From Trema orientale (Eukaryota; Streptophyta; Magnoliopsida; Rosales; Cannabaceae), in NCBI GenBank assembly GCA_002914845.1, contig JXTC01000094.1, positions 192,921 to 256,920 on the forward strand: a DNA stretch of 64,000 bases. The letters run 5' to 3'. The notes below the pieces were generated by a model. That model was not told the origin of the DNA, searched no databases, and was given only the letters and a program-made list of their open reading frames with translations. Every line of letters starts with the position of its first letter. The first letter of the stretch is position 1. Positions 37,201-48,878 of this stretch are shown piece by piece. A program made the translations under genes and the position numbers.

Positions 37201-38721
37201 CAAATCTTGAAAACAAACAACAAAGACTCTGATGAAGGGAATCGATGAACTCTATGAAGCCATATATTACCCTGTCACTTAATGAGTCTCTCAACCTCTT
37301 CAAGGCTTCAGATTCACCCCCTCTAAAAGGAGTTAAGTCCTCCTGCAATAAATAAACTTCTACATAAAAATATAAAAAAAAAAAAAAGCATACGTAGAGT
37401 TGTTTTTAGCTCAATACCTGTCCAGGGTCTTCATAGCCAAGTTCTTTAAGAGTTGGAACTTCAAAAATCTCACAATTTCCAAAATCCCCTACAGGAGGGA
37501 GCGAAGAAAGTGTGGTGGTAAGCGGAGAGGATGCCCATGAGGGTTGCCCAGCAAGTTTCAAAAATGATTGATATGTCAGCGGTGGCTTTCCTCCATTCTT
37601 TTCAACCAATCATCACAAATTGGCAAACTATCCATAAATCAGTGAGGAGAAAACAAAGAGACTTCGCAGATAGAACTAAGAAAACAAACAGAACGAGAGA
37701 AAGAAAGCGGTTGTGACTAAATATGAAAATTGGAAGGAAGCATTTTTGCAAAACAATGGTTTTATAGATTCTTCTATTCGAAAACCCAAGTTTGCTTATA
37801 ACATGTTCTAAAAGTAGGTCTCAACAAATAAGTGATTTACGTTTGTCACAACAAATTATAGTACATGCTGGATCAGCTCTAATGTAGTGTTATATTCAGC
37901 ATTAAGGCCAGAGAACCACAAGAATCCATGTCAAGTTCTAGTTAATTCAAAAGTACCTAATGATATGCACATTAAAGCATTTAAATCGTAATATACATTT
38001 TCAACATAACATGAAAATAAAATAAATACAGACACCTGGACCATCCAAATAAGCAGACCCAGAAAGCCATTTTTACATACCTTGTGTATGATATCTCCAG
38101 GATTAAAAAGGGTGTGACTCACAGGAGAGAACACCTCAATTCCAGATGCAGATGCATATTCCTGTCACCCAAACAAAAATCTTCACTTCTACTCTCACAA
38201 TTTTCATTCCCCCCAACACAAAATACAATGTAACCAAAAGAAGACATTACCTTAACTCTAACGTCTAAAGCGTGGTAATATGGTTCGGTGTCATATTCAA
38301 AGCAGAGCTTTTTCACATCCCACTACAAGAAACGTTCTTATTTGTTATTTTTCAGAAAATTATCATAAATACTGAGAAAAAAAAAACAAAAACCCATAAA
38401 CGAAATTGAGTATTAAACCTGTTTGAGGCAACGGACAAGGACCTCGCCCGGTTCCCCCTTGAGAATCAGCAACCGAGATCCGAGCTTCTTAAGGTTCGAA
38501 TCCAAATCCACCAGGCTCTCGAGCAAGAACCTTATCCGGTTCAACCCGGCCCGAGATGACCCAGGGGAAAGCGCGCTTGGGTCGGGTTTCATGTAATGTG
38601 GGTCGATCACGAACACGGGGTAGAGAACGGCGGAGCCCTTCGTGGCGTACTCCAGAGCCGGGTTGTCGTGGATCCGAAGGCCTTTGCGAAACCACATCAG
38701 TGAACCCGACCCGAACGCCAT
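34269..38721 (-). CDS. UVR3: (6-4) DNA photolyase
   Basis: Fourteen minus-strand exons: 38721-38419, 38322-38251, 38161-38081, 37597-37418, 37342-37271, 36570-36484, 36262-36164, 36008-35925, 35493-35407, 35244-35173, 35083-34970, 34830-34743, 34663-34568 and 34447-34269. They total 1614 nt, 537 aa. The N-terminal alpha/beta photolyase domain starts [20 protein letters not shown]. The C-terminal FAD domain includes [19 protein letters not shown] with the histidine pair His364 and His368 that the 6-4 class uses in catalysis, and [16 protein letters not shown]. The enzyme uses blue light and FAD to reverse UV (6-4) pyrimidine-pyrimidone lesions. Arabidopsis UVR3 is slightly longer, mainly at the C-terminus. 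The final intron (34448-34567) is 120 nt, in frame and free of stops. Confidence 0.96.
36287..36480. repeat. Perfect 97-bp tandem duplication in UVR3 intron 6
   Basis: Bases 36287-36383 are repeated without change at 36384-36480. The second copy ends three bases short of the exon 6 donor junction. Identity of the copies points to a recent event. Confidence 0.93.
36699..37112. mobile_element. 414-bp Tourist-like MITE in UVR3 intron 5
   Basis: The left end GGCTATATTTAGTAGAGAAG and the right end read backwards, GGCTATGTTTGGTAGGAAGG, are flanked by TTA on both sides (36696-36698 and 37113-37115). There is no coding capacity. The TTA duplication and TTTGGTA-type ends fit PIF/Harbinger MITEs. Confidence 0.82.
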
Positions 38722-38977
38722 TAACGGGTTTCCACACTGAAATAGAGGGGGAGAGAGAGAGAGAGAGAGAGAGAGAAGAGAGGGTTTAAACTGCTGGTTG
38801 CAGTTCGCGCCTTAAATGGTTAATGGGACCGGTTCATATGACGCCACGTAGTTCCTGCTATGAAAGAACGTGCAAAAGTGAAATGTAATGCGCTCGAAAC
38901 GACGACGTACTGACTGGTTAGTCGCGGACCGGTATATGCCTTTTTTAACTGTTTGTTTTAAACGGCTAAGAACGTTA

Positions 38978-39111
38978 CACGTGTAGCGTCCCCTTTTTTT
39001 TTTTTTTGGGACAGTGGAGTCCGTCCCTACTTCCTGCTAGTCTGCTACTAGAGAAGTTCAGTCGCTTCATTCGTGTTTCTCTAGTCGTTTGCCCTTATTT
39101 CGTAACACGTG
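38978..39111 (-). promoter_or_regulatory. Two G-boxes upstream of UVR3
   Basis: Perfect CACGTG motifs at 38978-38983 and 39106-39111, about 260 and 390 bp upstream of the UVR3 ATG. Photolyase genes in plants are light-induced and HY5-type bZIP factors bind G-boxes, so a link is plausible but untested here. A (GA)n run lies in the leader at about 38751-38777. Confidence 0.5.
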
Positions 39112-39610
39112 GCGATGGCGGTTTTTGTTGATTTCGTGTCTGTATTTTGAGCTAGTTGTCGTTTCTGTTTGGCTGTCGTTTTTCCCTCTGCCTTCTCAAT
39201 TTCTTGTCGTTTTATGTAAATATCGTTCTTTAGATTTTATCATCTTTTTCTCCTTTTCTGACGCATGTCGTTTATGGATGTTGTCGTGTAACTAGACTAT
39301 CTGTATTGTTTATCCATTACTTGTCGTTTTTGGTATTGTTGTCGTTTTTGGTATTGTTGCTTCTCTAAGTATATATTATATGTCCTTTGTCATCCGTCAA
39401 CTTAATAAACCACAATTTAAGGGAACTTAAACTTTGTCCTTTTCTGCATTGTAGCGTTTTCTTTTGATGTCATTTGTTGTCGTTTATAGTTATCGCCCCT
39501 TATTAAGTTCCTGAAATTATAGTCGTTTGTCGCTTGTCAATTTCATGTTGTTTTCCAATTTGTCGTCTTTTTTTTTTCCTGTCATTTTTCACATTTTTGT
39601 CGTGTTATTT
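39080..39610. repeat. TGTCGTTT-rich tract upstream of UVR3
   Basis: The plus strand carries a dozen or so irregularly spaced TGTCGTTT/TAGTCGTTT-type motifs, including an exact side-by-side pair around 39322-39350 (tgtcgtttttggtattgt). The unit spacing is not constant, so this is a motif-rich or decayed microsatellite region rather than a clean tandem array. Confidence 0.6.
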
Positions 39611-39754
39611 TTGTTTTCGTGACATTTATCGGCAGAGATCATTATTGACAACTTAAAATGCCGTCCTTCTACCTCCGAAGGGCTACAAACTTACAAAGCA
39701 AAGTTGAAATTTTTAGCAATTTATATATGGAGATGGCTACGGTAGGAGCGTCCT

Positions 39755-39876
39755 TACGTAGGGTCATACTTTAATTATCGTTGGATGGGAATCTGTAAAG
39801 AATAACGGGAATCTGTGGAGAATTTATTTATATACAGATTCTCATCTAACGGTGAATAGAGAGGGCCCTGCGTAGT
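39755..39876. mobile_element. Small foldback/MITE, ~120 bp
   Basis: The left arm (tacgtagggtcatactttaa ... gttggatgggaatctgt) is closely complementary to the right arm (acagattctcatctaacggt ... gggccctgcgta). The element folds into one long hairpin with a short loop. Boundaries are approximate. Confidence 0.6.
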
Positions 39877-40177
39877 CGTTAAAATTTTATTGAAAATATA
39901 AATAAAAAAGCAAAGTTGAAGGACTACAAAGTGGTAGCTACTCAAACAACCTCATCCCACCTGATACGACAGGATTAATCCATAAACGAGATATTTAAAT
40001 TAAATAAAAAAACAAAGTAACACGTAATTAATCTTGCTTCAATTACAATAAACCTACAAGTATGTAGTAAAAAGCTAAAAGGATCGATCAAACCATTTTT
40101 TCTCTTCACTTTTCTTTCCCCCCTTTCCTTTAAAAAAAAAATAAAAATAAAACAAAGTGGAATATTAATGATAAGTT

Positions 40178-40808
40178 TTAAGCATGTTTTGGAAAGCGAA
40201 CGCTGACCAACCTCACATCATCAATCACAGGTCCACAAAGAGAGCCAGAATGGTCACTGGTCATGGTGTAAAACGTGCTTAAGAACATGACACGTGTGTG
40301 GTCCGCCGTGGCCTTGAACTCGAGCCTGGCACGTGTGGAGCCTCCTTTGCCAGTCGACGGATAAACGACCTTAACCGTTGCGTTCCCCGCGAAAGCCTCC
40401 AGCCCCAGGCTACCCTCGCAGGCGTTCCTGGCGTCCCCCACCGCAAACGTCAGCACATACGTCTTCCCCTTTGTTGTACGGACGATCTGGGTCAGGGCGC
40501 TCTCCTTGCCCGCGACGAGCTCGACTGCCCGTTTGCCCTCGGGGACCGAGAAGTGGTCGGAGTCAACGTATTTGACCGCCTTAAGGGACTCGATTATCCA
40601 GCCTGGTAAGGGGCTGTGATCATCCTCAATGTGGGGTGGGATTATCACACCCCACGATGTCTCTGGGAGCACGTACGGTCCTTCTTCGAAATTGCCATTT
40701 TTCAACAAGTTATCTGAACCCACCCACCCAAAAATAAAAATAAAAATTAGAAGAGCAACATTTTTAATAAAAGGGATAAAGACGTAAATCATAGTTACAT
40801 GACAAGGG

Positions 40809-40851
<43 letters not shown>

Positions 40852-43800
40852 ATGATGATGTTAATTATATTCTATTGAGACCCAAAAAATGATTTACTAA
40901 AATCACTTTCTAAATTATTTATTTCCAAACCATCTATTTTTGAATTTGCTAAAATGTACTTCAAAGTAAATTATTTATTTTCGGTATGTTTCATTAAATA
41001 TTAAATAGAAAAGGGACAAGAACAATGTTTCTGTCAAAATTGAGACCCAAAAATGAAATTAATTAGTGTACCAAAGAAAATATGTTAGGGAATTTTTAAA
41101 CAGATTTGAGGGAAACAATATTAACGAGTTTTGCCTTTTTTTTTTTTTTTAAGAAAAAAAATTGTCATGGGTTTAAGAGCTATTAGTTAAGTTGAAAACA
41201 AATGTATTTATTTCAGAGATGAAATGTGTTCATTTGTATTGTATGTACTACGTAGTATGCACCTTTGGTACGTTTTGGTGGGCTGAGGAGCTTCAAAGCG
41301 ACTGAATCAATGAGTGGGCCGCAAGCAGCATCCTCCTCAACACCCGGATTGTGAATTGAGACTTCTATTTCGAAAGCGTCCGCTACAAAGCCCCACGCAT
41401 ACGAATCCCATCCATTGCTGCTGTACACGGTCTGCATTGGCAGAATTCCCGAATCATTGGGCTCAGAATTCGGCGACACCGACACGTTGAGCCGCTCCTC
41501 CTGGGCGCAAGTCCGGGCGGCGCTGAACGTTAGCGAGTAGAATTGGCCCCTTTCCACCTTTATTTTCTGCTTAATTGAAGCCTCGTTGCCTAGCCTCACG
41601 GCAAAGGCCCCCTCGGGCACTATTAGTAGCATGTCGCCTTGTTTCTGACCTGATTTTATGTACTCAACAAAGCCTGAAATTTCCCAACTAGGAATGGCAT
41701 CTTTACGTGTCACCAATGTGCCTTTCAAGTCCGATGGTTTTGGACCAGACTCGAAGTTCCCATTTGGCAATAGACCTGAAAATTTAAGTAGCGTTGATTA
41801 GTACAAAAGTACCCCAAAAAAATGAAAGGTTGTTATGTAACGTTTTATATAAAGTTCGGTGCTATGAGCATCTATGATAATCTAACACGAAACATCTAAA
41901 ATTATTTACAATAATATAATTATTAATGTGGTACGTATTTTTTCAGTAGTGTCCAATATCACAATAACATATCTATCAATTTAAAATTCGTAATTTTAAT
42001 TAATAAATTAAAAATTACACTATAACGTGATTTTGGGCACGTATGGTACCTCCAGCATTAGTCTGTACTCGTATTATTATTGCTATGTCTAAGTATTAAA
42101 AACATAAATGAATCACATGGGTTCTGTAGGCCATGTTTTGTTTTTTATTGGACGCTTTGATCTGTGTGTGGTACTTGCTTCATTTATGGCAATTACTATA
42201 ATTCCGTTCCTGGTCAGGTATGGACAGGCTCATATTAAAAGCATTGGACAGTCGGCCCACATGGATACTGGGGCCCAGTTCTTTAATGGGATGATATTAA
42301 ATCCTGTAACTAAAATTGATATTCAACAACCGAGCACATGAATATTAATGCCACTTATGATAAAATACAAGGTAGAGAATCTAGAGACTAGCAGGTATTG
42401 TTGCAAATGCCAAGACGTGTGAAGATTAAATGACATGAATGCCCTTGTTCAGGAAATAACATTGTGAGCTAAAAGCCTAGAAAGGATGATGTCGTTGTGA
42501 TAAAAGTAAATTAATAAAATTTCCTTAAAAGAAAAAGGGGGTAAATTAGCAAAATGAATATGCCACAAAATCATGGGAAATTGGAAATGATACTGCCATG
42601 TCATTGTCAACTACACGTACAGCGCAGACCGACTAGGTCGTCACGTGACCAAAGATCTGCATGACATGCAAATCTACTAGCAGCTAGCAGTCTTTGCAAT
42701 ATCTTATTTTGTTGCTAGCAAGTGAATTGAAGCCTTTGAAAACGAGACTAGTATACTAGTATTAAATTCTTATACTATTAATTACCACTAGTACTTTTAT
42801 TCACCAACCACACTGTAATTAATCACTGTAATTTTATGAAGTCGAATATATATACAAATGTGGCTCGTAAAAAAACGTATCTTCTCTAAAAGTGATATTC
42901 TATAAAGGCTAATTTTGCAATTAAAAAAAAAAACTCTGTATGAAAAATGTCAAATGTGAAGAAAAAGATAATAAATAAGTTCCTCAAGTACTATTTTTGA
43001 AAAATTACGAGTGCCGGTTGATATAGAAAACGATGAGAATTTATCATGAAGGAACTGAAGTTGAAAACAGTACAAGAGGAGGTTTTCATGCTTCATTTAT
43101 AGACAGCTGAATTTATTGTATTGAACCAAACCAATTAATAAACAGAGAAATAAATGAAAGGTACCAGCCTTTCGAATAATATATTATATTATAAAACACA
43201 CTTAGAGAATACTGGAGGAATCAAACACATTATTTCTCTCAAGGATCTTTAAGTTTTTTATACAAAGGTTCTTGATAAGACGAACGTTTGAATTTTGATC
43301 CAAAGAATCCACAAAGACGCACATAAACACACACACACACATATATATATATAAATAGAAAAGCCACCTACGTTTTTCTTGCTGTATATTTTTGTTTTAA
43401 AGGGGAAAAAAAAGTAAAAGTGGTAGAAAGAAATAAGAAGATCGAAGACGATGTAGATCATTCTATATATTTGCTGCATTCTCAAAATCTAAATGTGTCA
43501 AATCAATGAGAAAATAAATATATTTAACTATTAAAATTGTCGCTAGCCGCCCAAATACATATATATATGGTTTTTCAACCATATTATATGTGCTAATAAT
43601 TACATGCATAATATGTAAACTAGAAAACTTAAGTTTGAAATATTCACTCGTAATCTCTAGGACCAGACAAAAGCAAAGTTCGAGAAAAGAATAACAACAT
43701 GTATCAAATGATCTTTAAAATGGAACCTATATATGCAGTAAAGATGCACCCATATATACGCACCAAACTTATATATAATAGCAAAAACAATTTATATATT

Positions 43801-43943
43801 TCCCTATATATATATGCACCACAAACTCAAATGTTACAGACTGTCCATATATAGAGATCAGCTTAGTTACCATTACTGATGCTCAAGGCTGATGAGTGGC
43901 AGATGGCACACAGCAGCGCCAGCAGCACCGTGGCTCTGTACAT
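40178..43943 (-). CDS. DUF642 cell-wall protein
   Basis: Three minus-strand exons: 43943-43871, 41775-41263 and 40713-40178. They total 1122 nt, 373 aa. The first exon encodes a signal peptide (MYRATVLLALLCAICHSSAL). Two galactose-binding-like DUF642 repeats follow: LLPNGNFESGPKP (from about residue 25) and NLLKNGNFEEGPYV (from about 197), each ending in a CGPLIDSVAL / CGPVIDDVRLV motif. Exon boundaries fall between signal peptide, domain 1 and domain 2, which is the standard structure. These secreted plant proteins sit in the cell wall and interact with pectin and pectin methylesterase. It resembles the At3g08030 group. Intron 1 is unusually long at 2.1 kb. The AYYVVHTIQ tail of the middle open frame is intron. 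Confidence 0.94.
40811..40848. repeat. (AT)19 microsatellite in DUF642 intron 2
   Basis: An uninterrupted AT run within intron 2 (40714-41262). Confidence 0.92.
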
Positions 43944-43956
43944 CTTAGCTCAGATG

Positions 43957-43957
43957 T

Positions 43958-43997
<40 letters not shown>

Positions 43998-43998
43998 A
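43957..43998 (-). repeat. (GA)n tract in the DUF642 5' leader
   Basis: A nearly perfect GA run on the plus strand (CT on the coding strand) starts 14 bp upstream of the ATG at 43943. It is similar in place and type to the CT tract before the CXC gene. Confidence 0.8.
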
Positions 43999-46531
43999 CT
44001 AATGTGAGGGGGGTGAGAGAGGAGGTGTATGTAGTATGTTTGCGTCGACATCACAAGGTCACAGTGGGTTTTATTTATTTCCTTCTAGAGAATGCCACTC
44101 AATTTTGAGGAAATCACAATTGTACCACTGGAACTATTTTATATATCATTATACAATAGGAGCCAAATGTTCATGTAGATATTCTACCAGAAAAAAAGGG
44201 GATCGTGTAGATATATAGTGCCAGTTTCCAGGAAGATATGTTTGAATATGAAGCGGAAATGTTGGTCCAAGGAAATGCTATATTGTCAAGGAATTTTTTT
44301 TTAATTTTTTTGCATTGAGTGGACAAAAAAGTTTTCATTTTCTTTTCTTTGTCTAGCGAGAATTTAAACTCGAGGCATTCTATGCTTAAGTCTCGATACA
44401 TTTAATGACTATTATTTTTAAAACATTTGACTATGTCAACAATGTTCTTTCTTCTAGCTAAGATCAACTTTTCATCTTTCCATGTATTTGCACATTAATT
44501 TTCTCTTTATTCATGTCAAAGGTAAAATCGGAATTCGAAATACCAAAATCTCAAATGTCAACTAGTTTTTCCAAACACCCCACATTTCATTTTCATTTAT
44601 TGCACTTGAATTTTGATGTTTTGTTGGAGAACTTCTGATTCTCCTAAAGGGAATGAAATCCCCAGTCTCATTATTCATTCCCTCATAAAGCTAGAAGCAC
44701 AGAAATTAAAATATGACTTAATTTTGAGCTTATCAAAACTGTTGAGAAACGTAGTTGGAAAATATGCTAATTACTTTTCAAATCTTTTACCAATCAGTTT
44801 ACTTTTAAAAGTTGTTTTTTAAATAGCAAATTATGAAATAATTTGACAAAAAATAAGTTTACAAAATACCCGTAGTAGCAGTAGAATTTCCATAATAAGA
44901 GTTTTAGAAGCTCTAAAACTATCACAAAATGAGCCTTTAAAGGTGAGTAATTAATTTGAAAAAAATATATATATGTATTGGTTATTCCTTGTATATATAT
45001 ATATATCCATTCACGCTTTATATCTTGGCAAAATAACTTTATCATGGTTTTAGATCCAAATATATTAGAATAAAAAGCCAAAAGAAGGATGGAATTTCTA
45101 GGATTTAGTAAAATAAAAACATATAAAATTGATACTTGTAAGTCTTATATTGATGCGAAATAATTCATATACAATTTGAGCAAATAAAGAAATAATTCCT
45201 TGAAAGTTCAGGAAATATTGTTGTGGGGCAGGTTAAAGACAAGCAATTCATAGCCCACGTGTATTTCATAATATGATAAAACAGCGTCGGTCTAAGGGTA
45301 TTCTTGTCCTTCTGGAAGCCGATTTCTTTCTAAATGACGTGAACAAATTCAAAGTTTTCTGTACTATATTCATTTGTTGGACAAAAAATGAATAAAATGA
45401 CATAAATAACCTTGATCTTTGATACCAAAGGCACATGGGTTTGGACGAAGAATCATAAAATGTTGTCGTAGATCTTATGGGAAGGTGGTCCGAATGGGAC
45501 AGCATGCAAGATCTGTATATCCAAAATACAAAGAATCAAATTATTATAAGATCTTAATTAAAATCCCTTTGTTTAATCTGTAGCTCATGGAAACAACAGA
45601 GGAACATCAGATCAACCAAAATGCACATTCTCAATGAGTCACTTTTTTAAAAAAATTTCTTCTTTTTTTCCTTTAGGAAAAGGAAAAAAAAAAAAAAAAA
45701 AAGTGATACAAATCTTTATGCTTGCAGGCAACCCATGTGCAATGAGGAGGATCTTGATTTGAGTATACCTTTAATTTCTAAATACATATCAATTACTAGC
45801 CAAATTAATTAGTACATTATATGTCAGTATTATAATGTTGTTTTTTTAGCTTGTGTTGGTTTTTGGTCGGCAATAATTGTGTATTTTTATAAGATGTGTT
45901 TACCGGTTGTATATGGAACAGGACAAAGCTTAATTGGTATTATTTTGCAGAATGGTGTATAAATTTTTGGCAACAACCAACATGGATGCATGTGTTATTG
46001 AGTATGTTGAAATCAACCGTTTAATAATGGACACAATTGAAACTCATGCAAGAGCCTTGATCATCTTCGCAAGTAACCCCTCCCAACATTGTGTGGGATT
46101 TTTAAATTAATTAATATCTAACTTTTTTATAATAATTTTTAGCTAGGTTGGTGTTATTCCCATCATATTGCTTAGAAAGGTACCTTAAATCATGTAAGGA
46201 TAATTCAACTTTTTTTTCACGTGAATAATTCCAATTATTACTGATTATTTCAACGTATAAAAAGCTCGCACTATTTTTATTAGTAATTAAAAAAATTTAT
46301 TTTCACGAAAAGTAGCAAATGAAGGAAATTAAGGTTTTTTATTCACCGTAATTTGTAACACTGTCCAATTATAAAGGTTTGCCATCTAATTATTATGAAT
46401 GAGAGTGTTCAATTCATGAATCAATTGTTGATCGGCAATTCTCACCTAAATGGTCGACTTAGATAAGTAATGCACTATTTGGAACTTGAATTTTTAGAGA
46501 TAAAGAAAAAAAAATTGAAAATAAAGAAATT
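43999..46531. other. Gene-free AT-rich intergenic DNA
   Basis: No coding potential above short chance frames. It contains poly-A/T runs (for example about 45676-45702) and small AT microsatellites (about 44965-45006). The first few hundred bases should contain the DUF642 promoter, with an AAATAAATAAAA stretch on the minus strand near 44070-44085. Confidence 0.5.
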
Positions 46532-46549
46532 ATGATGAATGTCCTTTTG

Positions 46550-46711
46550 CCAATGGAGGTTAGCTCAGTTAATCCAAAGTTTGAGGGATGTGTGTGTGAG
46601 TTTGAGCGGGGAGTCAAGAGTTCAAACCTTTGTAGTAACGGGTGTGTGAGTTATTTTCCTTTATCTTTGTAATAAGTGATGGTCATTAGTTTAGCGCACA
46701 TTTAAAAAAAA
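46550..46711 (+). mobile_element. tRNA-derived SINE with target-site duplication
   Basis: A box A-like TTAGCTCAGTTAATCC (about 46559-46574) and box B-like GAGTTCAAACCTTT (about 46618-46631) have RNA polymerase III promoter spacing. A short A-tail ends the element at 46711. Flanking copies ATGATGAATGTCCTTTT (46532-46548) and ATGATGAATGTCTTTTT (46712-46728) are a target-site duplication with one difference. About 160 bp, no coding region. Confidence 0.85.
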
Positions 46712-46728
46712 ATGATGAATGTCTTTTT

Positions 46729-48878
46729 TTTACACTTTGTTTTAATAAATGTCTATTTTTCTTTTTTTTTTAATAGCTAAATGACTGAATATGTATATTT
46801 TTACACTTAGTATATATGTTCATATACCAGTTTTAAATTATGTATTAAGTATATAGATTTTTATACTAGGTATATGATATTTTACACATAGTACATATAC
46901 TTATGTACTTGTCATTTTGTTATAACATTTGAAAAACAGACATTTACTTAAAATGAGCTCAAAATTCAACTATTTTGCTATAAGACCCTTTAAAATATTC
47001 CATTTTTTCTTATTTGGATTAAGCAAAAAAAAGAGATAAATTTTTCAGAAAAGTAAGAGTTAAGGATTTGATGTCATATTATAGTTTATAGAATTTCAAT
47101 AAATTGATTATAAAGAGAAAAGTTTCAAAATAATGTCCTATGAAATTTTAAAATAATATTTTATTTTTTCTTTTTCTTTGACCTTTGATTCACAAATTTT
47201 AAAATGATATATATTTTTTTCTTTTTTCCAAATAAAGCTTAAGAGTGTGGTAACATCTCTAGTAAGAGTGGTGCCACATAGATGTACTCACATAACTATG
47301 CATGCCAACTTGGCCCAACTTAAGCGCCATACAAATTCCAAAAGTCTTCATTTCACAAAGTCTACCCAGTTATGAAATCGAAAGCAGATAGAGCCTTCCT
47401 CAGTGGTTTGGTCTTAAAAGAGGTTGACTCTGTAGTGGTCTAGCAGAGAGCTTTACTATATAAAATATTTCTGTTCCTTTTTAAAAAGAAAAAAAATATT
47501 TCTGTTCCTCCAAAGTCCAAACCACATGATTGAACCCTCGATTCCCTGCTTAATTAGTTAGGCGACGCTTTTTTATTTACCAAATAATCTGTCTGTCCTG
47601 AACCCTGATGGACTCAAATTTAAAGAAACTAACATGGCTTTTCAGATTCTGAGAATAAAAAGATTTAAAAATTGCATGTTCAATGTATAAGCAAGTAAGC
47701 AACTGGATTTGAGTCGAGTTTTAATGTTAACAATGATAAGTATGAATAAAAATCGAGTTTAAATGTTAACAATGATAAGTATGAATAAAAAAGATGCGTA
47801 CCTTTTCTTTCCCTAGATCATATATAGAGCCAGCTGAAGGGATTGGCAATTGAGACATTCGCTTGAGACGTTAGCCTTAGCCCCTTCAGCAATAAAGGCC
47901 CCAATTAAGAAAGATTAATTCTATTTTTAAACTTTATTTTCAAATATTTCAATTTGTTGTAGGAATAATATCTCCTAAATTAATACTTTATTAAATTTAA
48001 TATTCCCTTAACAAATATAAATTTAATACTATATATATATATCTATTTGATTCATGGATAAAATCTCAAAATTTTAAAAAATTCCATAAAAATTGGCAAC
48101 TTCTTCTAAGTATTTTCTTGCCAAAAGAATAGCTTTAAAAAAAATGTTGTACTCTTTTCTTTTAGTGCGATTATCTATTCTAATTAAGTTATTTTATTTT
48201 TGAACAGTCTCATTCAATTACAACCTTCATTTATCCAAAAAAAAAAAAGGTCTTATTTGTACTCATCAACTTGCATTTTGTTTTTTCCTTTATTTGAATG
48301 AATTCGCTCTTTTTATACTAGTTCTATGTTTTATTATTTTTATTTTCTTAAAATTTGTACATACCATTTTGTACTTTTTAATCTTTATAAAAGATGTTCT
48401 TCTTATTTTAGTCTAATAACTAAACAAAGTAAAGATTACAATACAGTACAATACGACGTACCAAACATGACCTTAGATTGTTTCTTTTTTACGTTTGTTT
48501 AGTTATCGGTAATAACAATGCCTAATAGAAAATGTCAAAAAGCTAATTGATCTAAAAGTTAAACTCTTTTTTACAAGCATTAATAGAAAAAAATGAAAAT
48601 ATGTTGTTGAAAGCAAATCATCTCTAAAACAATATGTAATAGCTTGTCTTTAAGTATAATGACCCATTAATACCATTCGTTCCCTCCCGAAGAACACTAA
48701 ATCTTAGGGATGAGCCGCTTTAGGGAGTGACCTAACGTATTTGTATTGAGTGAGGGATGCATGAGTACGCTCTACGAAAACAAAATTTAAATAGAAAGAT
48801 TAAGATTAGGTTTTGAAGGCCTATTAATAAATTTTGCCTAAAGGCCTTATTTGTATTGAGATGGCTCTAATCATACGT
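46729..48878. other. AT-rich intergenic DNA, no gene
   Basis: Only low-complexity sequence and short repeats are seen, such as TATATAC-type stretches at about 46790-46915. A TGTTAACAATGATAAGTATGAATAAAAA unit of about 40 bp is duplicated near 47722-47790. Confidence 0.5.

Noticed and set aside
40298..40609. Plus-strand 103-aa frame
   Set aside because: It is antisense to the DUF642 second domain; GC-rich coding DNA opens both strands.
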